A DNA stretch of 64,000 nucleotides from Panax quinquefolius (GCA_020205615.1 CM035165.1:33267544-33331543); one strand, 5' to 3'; shown: positions 1 through 13,766, counted from the first letter of the stretch. Notes: generated by a model not told the origin, from the letters alone. A program made the numbers and translations.

Positions 1-2
1 TG

Positions 3-2231
3 ATATCAAATCATGGGATATCTGTTGACCCGACAAAGATTGAAGCAATTCAAAGCTGGGAGCAACCTAAATCAGTGACCGAAGTACATAGCTTTCTCGA
101 CTTAGCTAGTTATTATCGGAGATTCGTAGAAGGGTTTTCTCGAATCGCTACTCCATTAATTCAGCTGACTCAAAAAGATTCAAAATTAGGTTGGAGCGTG
201 GAATGTGAGAAGAGTTTTCAAGAACTCAAGAGGAGACTCATTTCAGCACATGTTCTGACAATACCATCTGGCTCGGAGGGATTTGTCATCTATAGTGATG
301 CTTCGGGCAAAGGGTTAGGATGTGTTCTCATGCAACATGGAAAAGTCATAGCCTATGCCTCACGTCAACTCAAAGAATATGAGAGGAATTATCCTACTCA
401 TGATCTAGAGTTGGCAGCTGTCGTTTTTACGCTTAAAATTTGGAGACATTACCTATATGGGGAGAAAGTGGAGATCTATACGGATCATAAAAGCCACAAA
501 TATTTCTTCACTCAAAAGGAACTCAACATGCGGCAGCGACGTTGGCTCGAGCTATTGAAAGACTACGACCACACTATTCAATACCATCCTGGAAAAGCGA
601 ACGTAGTAGCTGATGCGCTGAGTAGAAGATCATATGCGAGTACGAGTGTAATATTGTCAACGCAAAGGCTCATTTTGTATGACTTGCAAAGGATGGAGTT
701 AGAGATAAAGACTCCAGGGACCCATGTGATGATGGCGAATATACGAGTAGAACCGAATTTAATCGATAAAGTTAAAGCTGCTCAAGCTACAGACCTGGAG
801 CTGATGCGTATGAGGAAGAAAGTATAAGAAGGTGCTATGCCGGAAGCAAGAATCGATGAAGAAGGAATACTTCGAGTCAACTCCAGACTTTGTGTTCCTA
901 ACAACCCTGATTTAAAGTATAAAATCATGATGGAGGCGCACAACACGCCGTTTGCAATCTATCCTAGGAGTACCAAAATGTATCGTGATCTTCGACATAC
1001 ATTTTGGTGGAGCAATATGAAGAGAGAGATATCAGAATTTATCTCAAGGTGTTTAAATTGTCAACGAGTCAAGCGCAGAGCATCAAGTACCAAAAGGTCC
1101 ATCAGAACCACTTGAAATTTCATAATGGAAGTGGGAACACATTACCATAGATTTCAAGCATCGGTCTTCCCAAGGTTTCTCAAGGCATAGATCCAATTTG
1201 GGTCATTGTTGATAGATTGACCAAGTCTCGCTTCATTTCTTACCTATACAAGAAACTTATACACTTGAACGCCTTGCTCAGATGTATATAAATGAGATTG
1301 TAAGATTGCATGGTATGCCAAGATCCATAGTTTCCGATCGAGACCCAAGATTCACTTCAAGATTTTGGGTTAGTTTGTAAAAGCTATGGGCACGGATTTA
1401 CGATTTAGCTTCTCAGATATCATCCTCGTATCGACGGACAATGGAGATGACCATTCAAACTCTTGAAGATCTATTAAGACTCGTGTCCTCGACTTCAAGG
1501 AAAGTTGGGATAAGTTCCTACCATTGGTGGAGTTTTCCACAACAACAAAGCTATCGCTAAAGTATCGGCATGGCTCCATTTAAGGCGTTGTATGGAAGAA
1601 AGTGTCGCTCTCCAAAGATCTTTGGGATGAGGTGGGTGAAGCAACGTTGTTGGGACCGGAGTTGGTACGTATGACTACGGAAAAGATTCAAACGATCCGA
1701 CAACGTATAAAAACCTCACAAGATCGACAAAAGAGTTATGCTGATCTTCATCGAAAGGATGTGGAATTCGATATTGGAGATCATGTGTTATTACGTGTTG
1801 CTCCATGGAAGGAATTACAAGATTTGGAAAGAGAGGAAAGCTCAACCCTCGATTCATTGGCCCATTTTTAATCCTCAATCGAGTAGGAACTATGGCGTAT
1901 AGACTCACTTTACCGCCATGTATGTCTCGTGTTCATAACGTTTTTCACATATCTATGTTACGTAAATATGTGAAAGACCCGAACCACATTATTGAATTAG
2001 AACCAGACGAGATAGAGGAAGATTTAACGTATGAAGAGTTACCTGTTAAAATCTTGGATAAAAAGGATCATATTCTACGCTCCAAGGTTATACCTCAAGT
2101 CAAAGTTTTGTGGAGAAAACCACGATGTGGAAGAAATGACCTGGGAGTTAGAATCTGAGATGAAATCAAGATATCCTTACCTCTTCGACATACCAGGTAC
2201 ACACCCTAATTTCGAGGACGAAATTTCATAA
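3..2231 (+). pseudogene. Ty3/gypsy pol remnant (RT C-terminus, RNase H, integrase, chromodomain-like end)
   Basis: One frame is open from position 3 to 1115 apart from a single TAA at 825-827, where related copies usually have CAA. It begins with the RT C-terminal motif [10 protein letters not shown], continues into RNase H ([16 protein letters not shown], then [15 protein letters not shown] at about 586-630), and ends in the integrase zinc-binding region (an AHNTPF histidine, RHTFWW, CLNCQRVK). A frameshift follows near 1075. The integrase core continues in other frames with the first Asp in TIDF (about 1146) and SDRDPRF (about 1335-1355), also with stops. The C-terminal module is split between about 1602-1810 and 1805-2231 and shows FIGPFLILNRVGTMAYRL, VHNVFHISMLRKY and a chromodomain-like EEMTWELE. 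It is a decayed polyprotein of a formerly autonomous element. Confidence 0.9.
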
Positions 2232-2242
2232 GAAGGGGAGGT
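2231..2242 (+). other. Polypurine tract of Ty3/gypsy element
   Basis: The purine run AGAAGGGGAGGT lies directly before the TGTAAGACCCC start of the 3' LTR. This is the expected position for the plus-strand primer of reverse transcription. Confidence 0.8.
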
Positions 2243-5015
2243 TGTAAGACCCCAACTTTTTGAATAAAGATTAAATTTTCTCGAAATATATTTTTGAATA
2301 TTATGGGGTGGATTTGATATAATGTTATAGTTGTGGGTAATATTTACAAATTTTGCAAAGTACGCAAGTTGTTATATAATATTAGATTGGTCGGGGAATA
2401 TTCGTTTTAACAGGGAATACTCGTACAACGACACAATCATTGGTGGACCCCCACAACGAAATTATTTTCGGATTGAGAAAATGACAAAAATACTTTACGA
2501 AAATAATAGCGGAAGTTTTACCGTTAACTATTGAAACACCTAGTGTTAAAAGTACAGTAATACGCGTGGTTGCATAGTAGCACACGATATTGATTATTGA
2601 TGCTTACGTGAGAAGTCACTCAGTTATACTCAATTATTGCTACAAGAATTGTGCGCATCATATCTCTCATATTATTGATTCAATTATTCTCACAAGATCA
2701 TTTGTATAATATTTTATATTATTAAATCAATAATTGAGACGACAAAGTTATTCATATTATTATTTGCAATATTGACAATGTCTAGAAGTTCTCATCGAGG
2801 AGAGGTTTGGTCACCTAATCATGCTACCAATAAGGAGAAATCCTTATCTGAAAGCCCCTCTTCCCGGAACAACCTGGTTATTAAATATTGTGAGTTATAA
2901 TATTAATGATGAATAAGTTGTGTTGATTAAAAATGAATTTTGATAGTTTCATTGTGTTGGGATTATTAGTGTTAGTGGAAATCGACATCTATTCCGATGA
3001 TAATTGATGTCTAGGGGTTATATTGATAAATCGGGTAATTTATCGGATAAATGAGCAATTAATTGCTACCTATTCACATACTTATATAACTATTTGTTCA
3101 CATGTGTGTACTATTGAATCACGTTATTTAGTATTAGGGGAGTTGGTGCAAGATTGATAATACTTGCATGACTAAGTTAGAAATGGAGTTTTAGATGAAG
3201 GTACTATACTGTATTTCATATTTTTCACATGATTATACTATTGATTAACATGATTGAACTATTGATTCACATTATTTACTATTAGGGGAGGTGGTGCAAG
3301 TTTGATAATACTTGCAGGACTAAATTAAAAATGAAAGAAAAAAAGTTGGAGGTATTGTCTTCGTAATTTTTCGAGCCCCAAAACGTGCAATTATCGAAAC
3401 TATATTTTTCTATAAATAGAAGTTCATTCTTCCTTCATTTCTCACCAATTCACAAAAGCTTTAGAGCGATTATTATAGAGAGAAAGAAGAAGAAAGTCTC
3501 ACACCTCACTATTCCAAAGATCCAGCTTTTTCCAAGGTAGGGAGTATTATTTCTTTATTATCCACGAAGAGAACTTCATTATTCCATTCTTTATTATTCT
3601 ATTGAATAACTCAGATACGCTGGCTACCCTATACTTGGTGAAATTCTTCCATTATTCAATTCTTTATCATTCTGTTGAACATCATGTCTCATGCGGCTTA
3701 CTGCCGGACCGGTTCCATTCTTTATCATTTTGTTGGAACATCCTCGTCATGCGTTCTACGCTGACTGATTCCGCCTTTTATTATTCTATTGGAATATCCT
3801 CATCATGCGTTTTACGGGACCGATTCCGCCTTTATTATTCTCATTGAATATCCTCGCATGCATGCGCTTTTACGGGACCGATTCCGTTATTTATTATTCT
3901 ATTGGAATAACCTACCGTGCGCTCTATCGCATGCCCGGTGATTTCTTTTGTTATTCCATTCCTTGTTATACTCAGCTTAGTTAAAGTTTTGACTTCTATA
4001 CTCCATGAAATTAGTGGAATATCCTCGATATTTGCAAGCTTCATCCAATATCTTTTCATGGAAATATTCTTCCGAGCATTCTTGAATTTTACTCTACAAA
4101 GAAGTATCATGTTGACAATTTGGACGTTATTAGTTCCTGAATAAATTAATTCTTGAACTTGTTTTATTGAATTCTTATATCATTGTCATAATCCTCATGT
4201 TTATATTTTTTTTGAAAGTCATCCGTGGCCTATATAGTGCATAGATGGACTTGGTAAGATTATGCACCAGGATTATTCTTAGTGTAATCATGACCGTAAT
4301 GTTACAAATGATGTGGTAAAAGTCCTCATTGGCCCGTAGTGTGCGTATCGATGGACGATTGTTGGCATGATCATGACCATTAATGAATACACAAATATTC
4401 TTGGCCCGTAGTACATGGATAATTGTGGTCGTGATACTAAAGAATATCCTCGGCGTAGTAATGCAGGGGTGATTCGATGATGTGGATTATTTATTAAAAT
4501 CGAGTCCCCGATAAAAGTGATGAAAAAAATTTTAAATCATAAAAGATAGTAGATTTTATTCTCTACTTGACTTTTTAATGGATTGCTTGTTCACCGCAGC
4601 TTAAACTTGATATTTGTTATATCAGATCGACTAACATTGTTTAAGGCTAATGATAATTTATTCTGCATTATCTTAGTCATAATATTTCTTACTGGGCTAG
4701 TTGAGCTCACCCTTTCTTTCACTGTTCTCTTCAGGAAATGAGAATATAGCTGGGACGAGTCGGGGAACGGAGTGATGGTCCTAGATGGTGCATTAGTAGT
4801 CCTCACTATTCTATGAAATAGTGTGATAATAATTGTAATGAGGACTCTTTTTGAGTTTGTATACTCTCTAGTAAATAATATTTGTATTCAAACTCACAGT
4901 TTATGTTTTGTCGTATTGTACACGACAGTTGTATTATTAAGTTATATTTGAATTCTGTACCATGTATCTGGTGACTCAAGAATAGGTGATGTATACCTAT
5001 TTTGGGGGCGTAACA
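2243..5015 (+). repeat. 3' LTR of the Tekay-type element (about 2.8 kb)
   Basis: It starts TGTAAGACCCC just after the polypurine tract and ends GGGGGCGTAACA. The same LTR family recurs four more times in the window, on both strands (6821-10598, 10599-16751 split, 11615-15555, 22905-25690). Inside is an array of degenerate units built on ATTCCATTCTTTATTATTCT with Ile-ATTGGAATA-like ends (about 3560-3960), followed by a run of units containing GGCCCGTAGTG (about 4220-4480). A TATAAATAGA-type box at about 3411, before the unit array, could be the promoter. This copy is shorter than the 3.8-3.9-kb copies. Confidence 0.9.
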
Positions 5016-5209
5016 TATGCCGTCGTATGGATATTCCCCTACAAAAAGAATATTCCCCGACCAAACGAATATTATATAACAACTTGCATACTTTGCAAAA
5101 TTTATAAATACTACCCACAACTATAACACTATCTCAAATCCACACCATAATATTCAAAAAAATATTTTGAGAAATTTAAATCTTTATTCATAAATTTTGG
5201 GGTCTCACA
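5016..5209 (-). repeat. Start of interrupted 3' LTR (minus-strand element)
   Basis: On the minus strand it begins TGTGAGACCCCAAAAT at 5209 and closely matches the first about 190 bp of the LTR at 10598. Similarity stops where the plus-strand LTR ends (5015). The first bases after the junction (TATGC) match the uninterrupted LTR sequence TATGT near 10407, as expected for an insertion point with a target duplication. Confidence 0.8.
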
Positions 5210-6639
5210 ATCTCCCATCCTTATGAAATTTCGGCCTTAAAATTTACGTACGTACCTGGTATTCCGAAGATGTGAGGATACCTTGACTTTATTTCAGATT
5301 CTAACTTTTGAGGTATAACCTTTGAGTGTCGATCCTTCTTATCCAAGATTTTAACACGTATCTCCTCATACGTTAAATCTTCTTTGCTATCTCGTCTAGT
5401 TCTAATTCAATAATGTGGTTCGAGTCGTCCACATATTTATGTAACATCGATACGTGAAAAAAAACGTTATGAACACGCGACATACTTGGCGGTAAAACGA
5501 GTCTATATGCCACAGCTCCTACTCGATCAAGTATTTCAAATGGGCCAATTAAATAGAGGGTTGAGATTTCCTCTCTTCGTCGATTCTTGCTTCTAGAATA
5601 ACGCCCTCTTGAACCTTCTTCTTCACATTCATCAGATTCGGGTGTGTAGCTTGAGCGGCTTTAACTTTTTCTATTAAAGTCGATTCTACTCGTATATTCT
5701 TTATCTTCACGTGGGTCTCTAGAGTCTTTAACTCTATCTTCATCATTTGTAAGTTATACAAAATGGGTTTTTGTGGTAACAACATCGCACTCGTAAACGC
5801 ATTCGATCTTCTACTCAACGCGTCAGCTACCACGTTCGCTCTTCCACAATGATATTGAATGGTATAGTCGTAATCTTCAACAGCTCGAGCCAACGTTTTT
5901 GGAGCATTATACGTTCGTTTTGGTTGAAGAAATATTTGAGGGTTTTAGAAATGGGTTTTGTACTGGGGTAAATACAAAATTCGATTTCACGCTCTAGGGT
6001 AGGCTAAGAAGTCTTCAAGAATACGTCAGGAAATTTATTAACGATAGAAATATCATTTAAAAAAAATTGTGATTCTCATCCAAGACTTGGATAGCACATG
6101 AAATGAAGGTTTCTACTAACGAAGTTTCAACCAATAAGTCAAAGTCTAACTTCTCTAGGGTCAAATTTAAACGTTGAGCGCAAGCAAGAAAGATAAAAGA
6201 ATAGGTAGAACCGGTATCGAATAAGGTATAGACTTCGCAAGAATTTATAATTAACTAACCCGTGCTAACTTCGTTCGTGTTACTTGCTTTTTGAGAAGTC
6301 ACGAAAAACGCTCTCCCTGAAACCACCAACTTTGTTTTGTCCATATCCACCTTTGGTGCCACCGTTCCAGGTGGACTTGACTTCACTATACGACAAAATC
6401 GAGCTAAATGACCTTCTCTTCTTGAAATTTCCACTTCTATTATCTTGACCATGATTACCACCGAAGTGGTTACCATTCTTGGCATGATAATTCTCCCCAC
6501 GATGGTTATCATTGTTCCGATGGCCATTGCCACCGGTATGATTATTATCGTGTTGTTGGTCGTTACCTTTTGGTTGAGCTAACTCAACGGTCTCATGTGC
6601 TTCATTGCTTATCTCAGCATTTTCAGATGCCATGTTCAA
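5210..6639 (-). pseudogene. Deleted gag-protease-RNaseH remnant of Ty3/gypsy element
   Basis: In minus-strand order there is an Asn/His/Gly-rich gag tail starting at an ATG at 6639 (MNMASENAEI), with a zinc-knuckle-like EGHLARFC segment. Next comes an aspartic protease with the active-site motif LFDTGSTYSF at about 6230-6200. Near 5900-5940 the sequence jumps into the RNase H end ([20 protein letters not shown]) and the linker before integrase (RVESTLIEKVKAAQ), stopping near 5549. RT and most of RNase H and integrase are missing. From about 5540 to 5215 there are traces of the integrase C-terminal module out of frame. Stops and frameshifts occur throughout. It is a non-autonomous deletion derivative. 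Confidence 0.85.
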
Positions 6640-6802
6640 ACGCTGTCACAAAACAAGGGTTAATTAACATATCACATATTATCCCTATACTCTGACCGAC
6701 CAATTAAATACCAAATAAACTTATGTAGGTCATACTAGCGAAGGAATTCTCCGTCTTTCCCCTCCTGGTTCTTGTCTCACATTTCAGCCAAGGATCATAT
6801 CC

Positions 6803-6820
6803 CTAAGCTTTGATACCAAC
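6803..6820 (-). other. Primer binding site (initiator Met tRNA type)
   Basis: Minus-strand TGGTATCAAAGC lies immediately inside the 5' LTR end and resembles the 3' end complement of initiator methionine tRNA. This fixes the LTR boundary at 6821. Confidence 0.8.
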
Positions 6821-9800
6821 TGTGACGCCCCCAAAACAGGTATACATCACCCATCTTAAGTCGCCAAATACATGGTACATAAATCAAATACAAACTTAAT
6901 TATACAACTATCGTGTAAAATACGACAAAACATATGCTGTGAGTTTTAATACAAATATTGTCATCTAGACAATATCCACACTCAATGGAGTCCTCATTAC
7001 ATTTATTATCACACTATTTTATAGAATAGTGAAGACTACTATGACACCATCTCAGACCATCACTCCGTACCCCTACTAGTACCGGCTACGTTCTCATTTC
7101 CTGAAGAGAACAATAAAAGCAAAAGGGTGAGCTCAACTAGCCCAGTAAGAAATATTATGACTAAGATAATGCAGAATAAATTATCATTAGCCTTTAACAA
7201 TGTTAAACTGATAAAATACAATAGACATCTAGTTTAACTGCAGCGGAACAAGTAATCCTTTAAAAGAGTCAAATAGACCATAAGGCCTATTATCTTCTCC
7301 ATGTTAAAAGTCCACCAACAATATTTTATCCCTGTAAAATCAATCAACAGTTCCTGTCCACAATCATATGAATAACTCATAATCATAATTGTGGTTCTAA
7401 ATTCCTCTTCGTACCTAAGACGAAGATAATTTTCATCACCTATCTTCACCTGAAACATCAAAAATCATGGTTATACCAAATCACAATTCCTGCTCATAAT
7501 CATACTAATAAATTCATCTTTTTTGACTACTACCAAAGATATTCATTAACAATTCATCTTTGCACTACAAGCCAAAGACATACAACTGTATTTTAGAAGA
7601 GTCAAGTAGAGCATGATATCTACTATCTTTTACGAATTAAAAGTGTATAATCAATATTTTATCGCTGAGACTCAGCTTAATAAATAGTCCATATCATCGA
7701 ATCACCCCTGCACTACGGCCAAGGATATTCTTTAATATCACATCCATGAATTTATATTTCATCGCTCAGACTCTGCTCGATAATCAATCCATATCACTGA
7801 ATTATCCATGCACTACGGCTAAGGATATTCGTTAATATCACGACCACGAATTATCCATGTACTACGGGCCAAAGATAATCGTGTTTTCATCAACGGTCAT
7901 GATCATGCCATAAAACAATTCATCTTTGCACCCTTGGCCGAATAGAATCCATATCTATAATCATACCAAAAACTGTCCATCAATGCACTATGGCCAATGA
8001 GGACTTTTACCACATCATTTGTAACATTACAGTCATGATTATACCGAATAATCCCTGGTCATAATCATACCAAGTCAATCTATGCACTACGGCCAAAGAT
8101 GACTTTCAACACAATATAAGCATGAAGATGATGACAATGATATAAACATTAATCAAACGAAAACAAGGATAAATATTAAAGACTTTAAATTTATCCAAAT
8201 ATTATCAATCACTTAATAAACTCATAATCTAATATTATTAATATTATAACAATATTTTAATCATTTCTTAAACTTATAAATAATTTATTTCAATTGTTTA
8301 CACTTTACCAAAGAATGCATTTAATCATTCAAAAATGTCATACTCATAAGATTTCATCACCAATGATCAATTCCTCATCAAAAATCTGCATATACCCTAT
8401 ATAGGATTCCCAAACCATAAAATCCTAGTTTCCAATTTTATTAATTTATAACATATTTAATTCATTTACTCATAACTAGTTCATTTTCATGAAAAATACC
8501 AAATCGGTCCCAAAAATATTTCTTTTCTTGGATTTAGCAGAATATAGTCCCATATTGAACATATATTTTTTTCAGAATTTTTAAAATTCATTTACTATTT
8601 TTTTTATGGCTAAAACTGCCGAATATTTAGACATTTATCATAAATTATACTTTTGTCCAAAAATTTTGAAATTTACAGGGTATACTCCTGTTATATACAT
8701 GTACTCCCAATAAATATTTCACCAATTTTAGAGTTAACCACAAGGAGTTATAAGGGTTTACTTTTAAAATAGTATTTTCCTAAAAACTTCATAACTCCTA
8801 ATCTATACATCCAAAAATCGTCATTTTTGGACACAATGTAGAAAATTCATCAAATTTTTTTTAGAATTTTTGAGGGTCGGAAAAATTACAAAACTGCCCC
8901 TGGCAGAAACCCTATTTGAATGAAAATACTATTCATATGAATACAAAGGATCATTCACCATGCATGTGGTAATCCACATAGACAGGTTATTCCAACATAA
9001 TAATAAAGAATGGAATGACGAGAAGAATTCACCATGCATACTGTGAGTCCGCGTGACAAAGTTATTCCAATGTAATAATAAAGAATGGAATAACAATGAA
9101 ATTTTACCACGATGCGATAGATCGCATGCATGTGTTATTATTCCAACAAAATAATAAATAACGGAATCAAATCACGCCATATTTCGCAATGCATGGATAT
9201 TTCAATGTAATAATAAAGAATGGAACTGTGTCATGCGTAATACGCATGCATGTGATATTCCAAATGTAATAATAAAGAATGGAATAATGTAAGAATTTCA
9301 CCACGTATACTGAGAGTTCACAGATACAAAGTTATTCCAATGAATAATAAGGAATGGAATAACAATAGCTCTCTTCATGAATACGAAAAGAAATAATACC
9401 CTTTACTATAATAATAATAACCCTTACCTTAGAAGAGAACCTGGATAATTTGAAATAGTGGAGGTAGCAGAGACTTCTTCTTCTTTCTCTCTATAATTTC
9501 TCTCTCATAATAAATGCTCTATAGCTTTAGTGAATTGGTGAGAAATGAAGGAAGAATGAGCTTCTATTTATAGGAAAATATAGTTTCGATAATTGCGCTT
9601 TGGAGCTCAAATATTACAAAGATACCTCCAACTTTTCTTTCCTTTTTAATTTAGTCCTGCAAGTATTATCAAACTTGCACCACCATCCCTAATAGTACAA
9701 GAATGTGATTCAATAGTACACACATATGAACAAATAGTTATATAAGCATGTGAATTAGTAGCAATTAATTGCTCATTTATCCGATTAATTACCCAATTTA

Positions 9801-10598
9801 TCAATATAACCCCCAGTCATCAATTATCATCGGAATAGATGTTGATTTCCACTAACACTAATAATTCAAACATAATGGAACTATCAAATTCATCTTTAAT
9901 CAACACAAACTTATTCATCATTAATATTATAACTCACAATATTTAACAACCAGGTCGTTCCCAAGAAAGAGGGAGCTTTAGATAAGGATTTCTCCTTATC
10001 ATGCGCATGATTAGATGACCAAACCTCTCCTCGATGTAACTTACAGACATTGTCAGAATATTGCAATTTAATAATATGAACAACTTTGTTGTCTAAATTA
10101 TTAATTTAATAATATATCAAATATTATGCAGATGATATTGTGACAATAATCGAATCGATAATATACGAGAGATATGATGCAAAGAATTACTATAGCAATA
10201 ATTGAGTATAACTGAGTGACTTCTCACGTAAGCATCAATAATCAATACTTGTATACTATGCAACCACCAAATTATTCTTGTACTTTTACTACCGAGTAGT
10301 TCAACAGCTTTTAACGGTAACACTTTCGTAGTTATTTTTATAAAAGATAATTACGCCATTTTCTTTACTACGACAAATACTTCCGTTGTGGGTCCACCAA
10401 TGATTATGTCGTCGTACGGATATTCCCCGATAAAAAGAATATTCCCCGACCAAACGAATATTATATAACAACTTGCATACTTTGCAAAATTTATAAATAC
10501 AACCCACAACTATAACACTATCTCAAATCCACACCATAATATTCAAAAAAATATTTCGAGAAATTTAAATCTTTATTCATAAATTTTGGGGTCTCACA
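6821..10598 (-). repeat. 5' LTR of deleted Ty3/gypsy element (about 3.8 kb)
   Basis: On the minus strand it begins TGTGAGACCCC at 10598 and ends GGGGGCGTCACA at 6821, next to the primer site. It carries the family's internal arrays: units with CACTACGGCCAA (about 7490-8100) and units with AATAATAAAGAATGGAAT (about 8960-9370). There is no coding potential beyond short chance frames. Confidence 0.9.
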
Positions 10599-11614
10599 AT
10601 CCATGCACTACGGGCCAATGATATTCGTGTATTCATCAATGGTCATGATCATGCCAACAACTGTCCATCAATGCACTACGGGCCAATGAGGACTTTTACC
10701 ACATCATTTGTAACATTACAGTCATGATTATACCGAATAATCCCTGGTCATAATCATACCAAGTCCATTTATGCACTACAAAATGTATTTGACTTTCAAC
10801 AGAGTATAAACATGAGGATGATGACAATGATATAAGAATTCAATAAAACAAGTTCAAGGATAAATTTTTGAATATTTATAATTTAATTTATCCAGAAATC
10901 AATAACATCCAAATTGTCAACATGATACTACTTTGTGGAGTAAAATTCAAGAATGCTCAGAAGAATATTTCCATGAAAAGATACTGGATGTAGCACAAAT
11001 ATCAAGGATATTCCACTTATTTCATGGAGTATAGAAGCCAAAACTTTAACCAACTGAGTATAATAGATTTTTGCCCGCCATGCGGTAATCCACGTAGACA
11101 GATCATTTCCATAATTTAATAAGGAATGAATACGAAGGATCATTCACCATGCATGTGGTAATCCACATAGACAGGTTATTCCAACTGAATAATAAAGAAT
11201 GGAATAACAGAAGAATTCACCAGGCATGCGTAATCCGAACAGACAGGTTATTCCAACAGAATAATAAAGAATGGAACCATGTCATGCGTAATCCGCATGC
11301 ATGTGATATTCCAACGTAATAATAAAGAATGGAACCAGTCATGCGTAATCCACATGTGCAGGATATTCCAAATGTAATAATAAAGAATGAAATAACAACA
11401 GAATTCACCGAGTGCATGCGATAGATCAAGCATGCACGTGTTATTCCAATGTAATAATAACGAATGGAATAACAACCCTTACGAGTATTGAAAGAAAATA
11501 TCTCTCTTCATGAATACGAAAGAAAAGTACCCCTTACCTTAGTAGGAGATTAGATACTGCAATTGTGTAGTAACATAATACTCTTCTTCTTTCTCTCTTA
11601 TTCTCTATACTTTT
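10599..11614 (-). repeat. Older Tekay-type LTR, left part (interrupted twice)
   Basis: This segment matches the middle of the 6821-10598 LTR (the CACTACGGGCCAATGAGG region and the AATAATAAAGAATGGAA units at about 11100-11470). It is cut at 10598 by the deleted element and at 11614 by the solo LTR. It continues in the same orientation at 15561. The missing LTR end and the body of this element should lie beyond the left edge of the window. Confidence 0.8.
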
Positions 11615-13766
11615 TGTAAGACCCTGAATTTTATGAAATAAAAGTATTCAATTTTTCTTATAATTACTATTCAGTAAATGGTTAAATTGATAAAAGTTAA
11701 AGTTAAGGGTGATATATGATTTTTTTTTCAAAATACACAAGTGGTTATAAAATATTCATTGTTGTCGGGGAATATTCGTTTAGTCGTGGAATATTCTTTC
11801 TGTCGGGGAATATTCATACGACGGCGCAATCATTTGTGGGCCCCATAACAGAATAACTGTCGGATAAAGAAAATGACAAATTTGAGTTTTTATAAATAAT
11901 GGCGTAGTTGTTACTGCTTAACACTCGCTGAATACACGGTGGTTAAAATACGATGTCTGCGTAGTCTTAAAGAAGAGCACGGTAGATTGCGATAAGATTT
12001 TTTCAATTATTGATTCTTACGTTGAGAAGGCACTACTCAATAATTGTTACGATAATTATCGCTTTAATATTTTATTTTATTGAATCAATAATTCTTTGTG
12101 TTGATATTTTATATTATCATTGTTTCAATAATTGTCACCGCACAATATCTCCATTATCGATCAATAATTCATATTATTTGAATAATATTATTAGATAGAA
12201 TTATTGGCAATGTCTAGAAAGTTCTCACAAGGAGAGGTTTGGTCACCTAATTGCGCCAAAGAAGGAGAAATTCTTATCAAAAAGCCTCCTTTTCTCGAAC
12301 CGCTCGGTTGTCATTATTGTGATTCTGTAATATTATTTGTGAATAATTAATTATTGATTTATATGATAAAAAAAATTATTTGATGTGGATATAAATGATG
12401 GATTTATTTATGTGGTTATAAATGAAGGAATTAATGTTGAAGTATTTTATCAGTATTTTGTCGGATTGGATGTATTAAAAGATCAAATCAGTGTTCTTAC
12501 AGCTTTATTGTGTGAGTTATAATTTTTAATCTGACTGTTGGATCGTTGTTATTTTTGGATATGTTATACAAATATAAGTTGAGTATATGTTCACAAATTT
12601 TGAACCGTTAAAAATGAACGAATGATTTGTTATGAATTTTAAGAGGTGACTGATTCAGAAATTAGGTTTATAAATGATTTTGGTGGAAAATTCTAAAAAT
12701 GGGTGGGCCCCACTTTTGGTTATTGGGGAATATGGCTGATTTTTGGTGGGTGGAATAGTAGCGGTAAAAAGCCATCGTGTAGCAGTGTCAAGTCTCGCTT
12801 GACGTCTTAACATTTTCCTATAAATAGAGGCTAAGTTAGAATTGAAAATCACACCGAATTCATAAGTTTTCTCTTTTCTCTCTAGATTATCGAGTGTATT
12901 TTGTGAGTATTTAGATACTTGGTGAGTTTTTATTCATCGCTGCAAGTTTCCTTCAAATAATATATCCGATATCCAAATGTAAGTCTTTGCTTTTTTTGAG
13001 TAAGGGATAGTAAGAGATTTTAAGGGTTGTTATGTTTTTCATGTTTCGTAACTTTTCAGACCTTCAAAAATTCTAAAAAAATTTAAAATGATAATTTGAT
13101 GAGTTTTATTGATTGTGTCCAAAAATGGCGACTTTTGGATGTATATATTAAGAGTTATGAATTTTACGGGAAAAGACTATTTTAAAAGAAAACCCTTATA
13201 ACTCCTTGTGGTTAACTCCAAAATTGATAAAATTTTTATTGGGAGTAAATCTATATAATATCAGTGTACTTTATGAATTTCGGAATTTTTGGACAAGAGT
13301 AAAATTTTTGATAAATATCTAAATATTCGGTTGTTTTGGCCATATGAAAAATAGTAAATGATTTTTAAAAATTCTGAGAAAAATATATGTTCAATATGGG
13401 ACTATATTCTACTAAATCTCAGAAAAGAAAATTTGTTTGTACTGATTCGGTATTTTTCATGAAAATGGACTAGTTATGAGTAAATGAATTAAATATGTTA
13501 TGTGAAGTAAGAAAATTGGAAAATAGGATTTTATGGCTTGAGAATCCTATATGAGATATATGCAGATTTTTTATGAGGGTTTTGGTTATTGGTGATGAAA
13601 TCTTATGAGTTTAGAATTTTAGGATGATTAAATGCATTATTTAGTAAAGTGTAAACAATTAAAATAAATTGTTTATAAGTTTAAGAAATGTTATTTCAAT
13701 ATCATTATACCGAAATATTGGTATGAATTTTATTGTGGAATTTTTACCTTTTTGTGTCGGGTTTAC

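Larger units (their letters stand above)
1..5015 (+). mobile_element. Ty3/gypsy LTR retrotransposon, Tekay/Del-type chromovirus, 3' portion
   Basis: The window opens inside the reverse transcriptase of a plus-strand element and runs through RNase H, integrase and a chromodomain-like tail, a polypurine tract, and one long 3' LTR. The order RT-RNaseH-integrase defines Ty3/gypsy. The chromodomain-like end and the multi-kilobase LTR fit the Tekay/Del chromovirus lineage, an inference from family knowledge. The 5' LTR, gag and protease lie outside the window. The 3' LTR ends in TAACA at 5015 and is followed directly by part of an oppositely oriented LTR of the same family, so this copy appears to have inserted into the 3' LTR of the neighbouring minus-strand element. 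Several stops and frameshifts show it is not functional. Confidence 0.9.
5016..10598 (-). mobile_element. Internally deleted Ty3/gypsy element (Tekay type), minus strand
   Basis: Reading the minus strand, the element has a 5' LTR (10598 down to 6821), a tRNA-iMet-type primer site (6819-6803), a short internal region (6802-5210), a polypurine tract next to 5210, and the first about 190 bp of a 3' LTR (5209-5016). The 3' LTR is interrupted at 5016 by the plus-strand element to its left; the rest of it should lie outside the window. The internal region of only about 1.6 kb has lost RT and most of pol. Confidence 0.85.

Noticed and set aside
3540..3960. Regular repeats with variable spacers, superficially like a CRISPR array
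   Set aside because: The units are degenerate and of uneven length, and they lie inside a eukaryotic LTR with copies on both strands. There are no cas genes.
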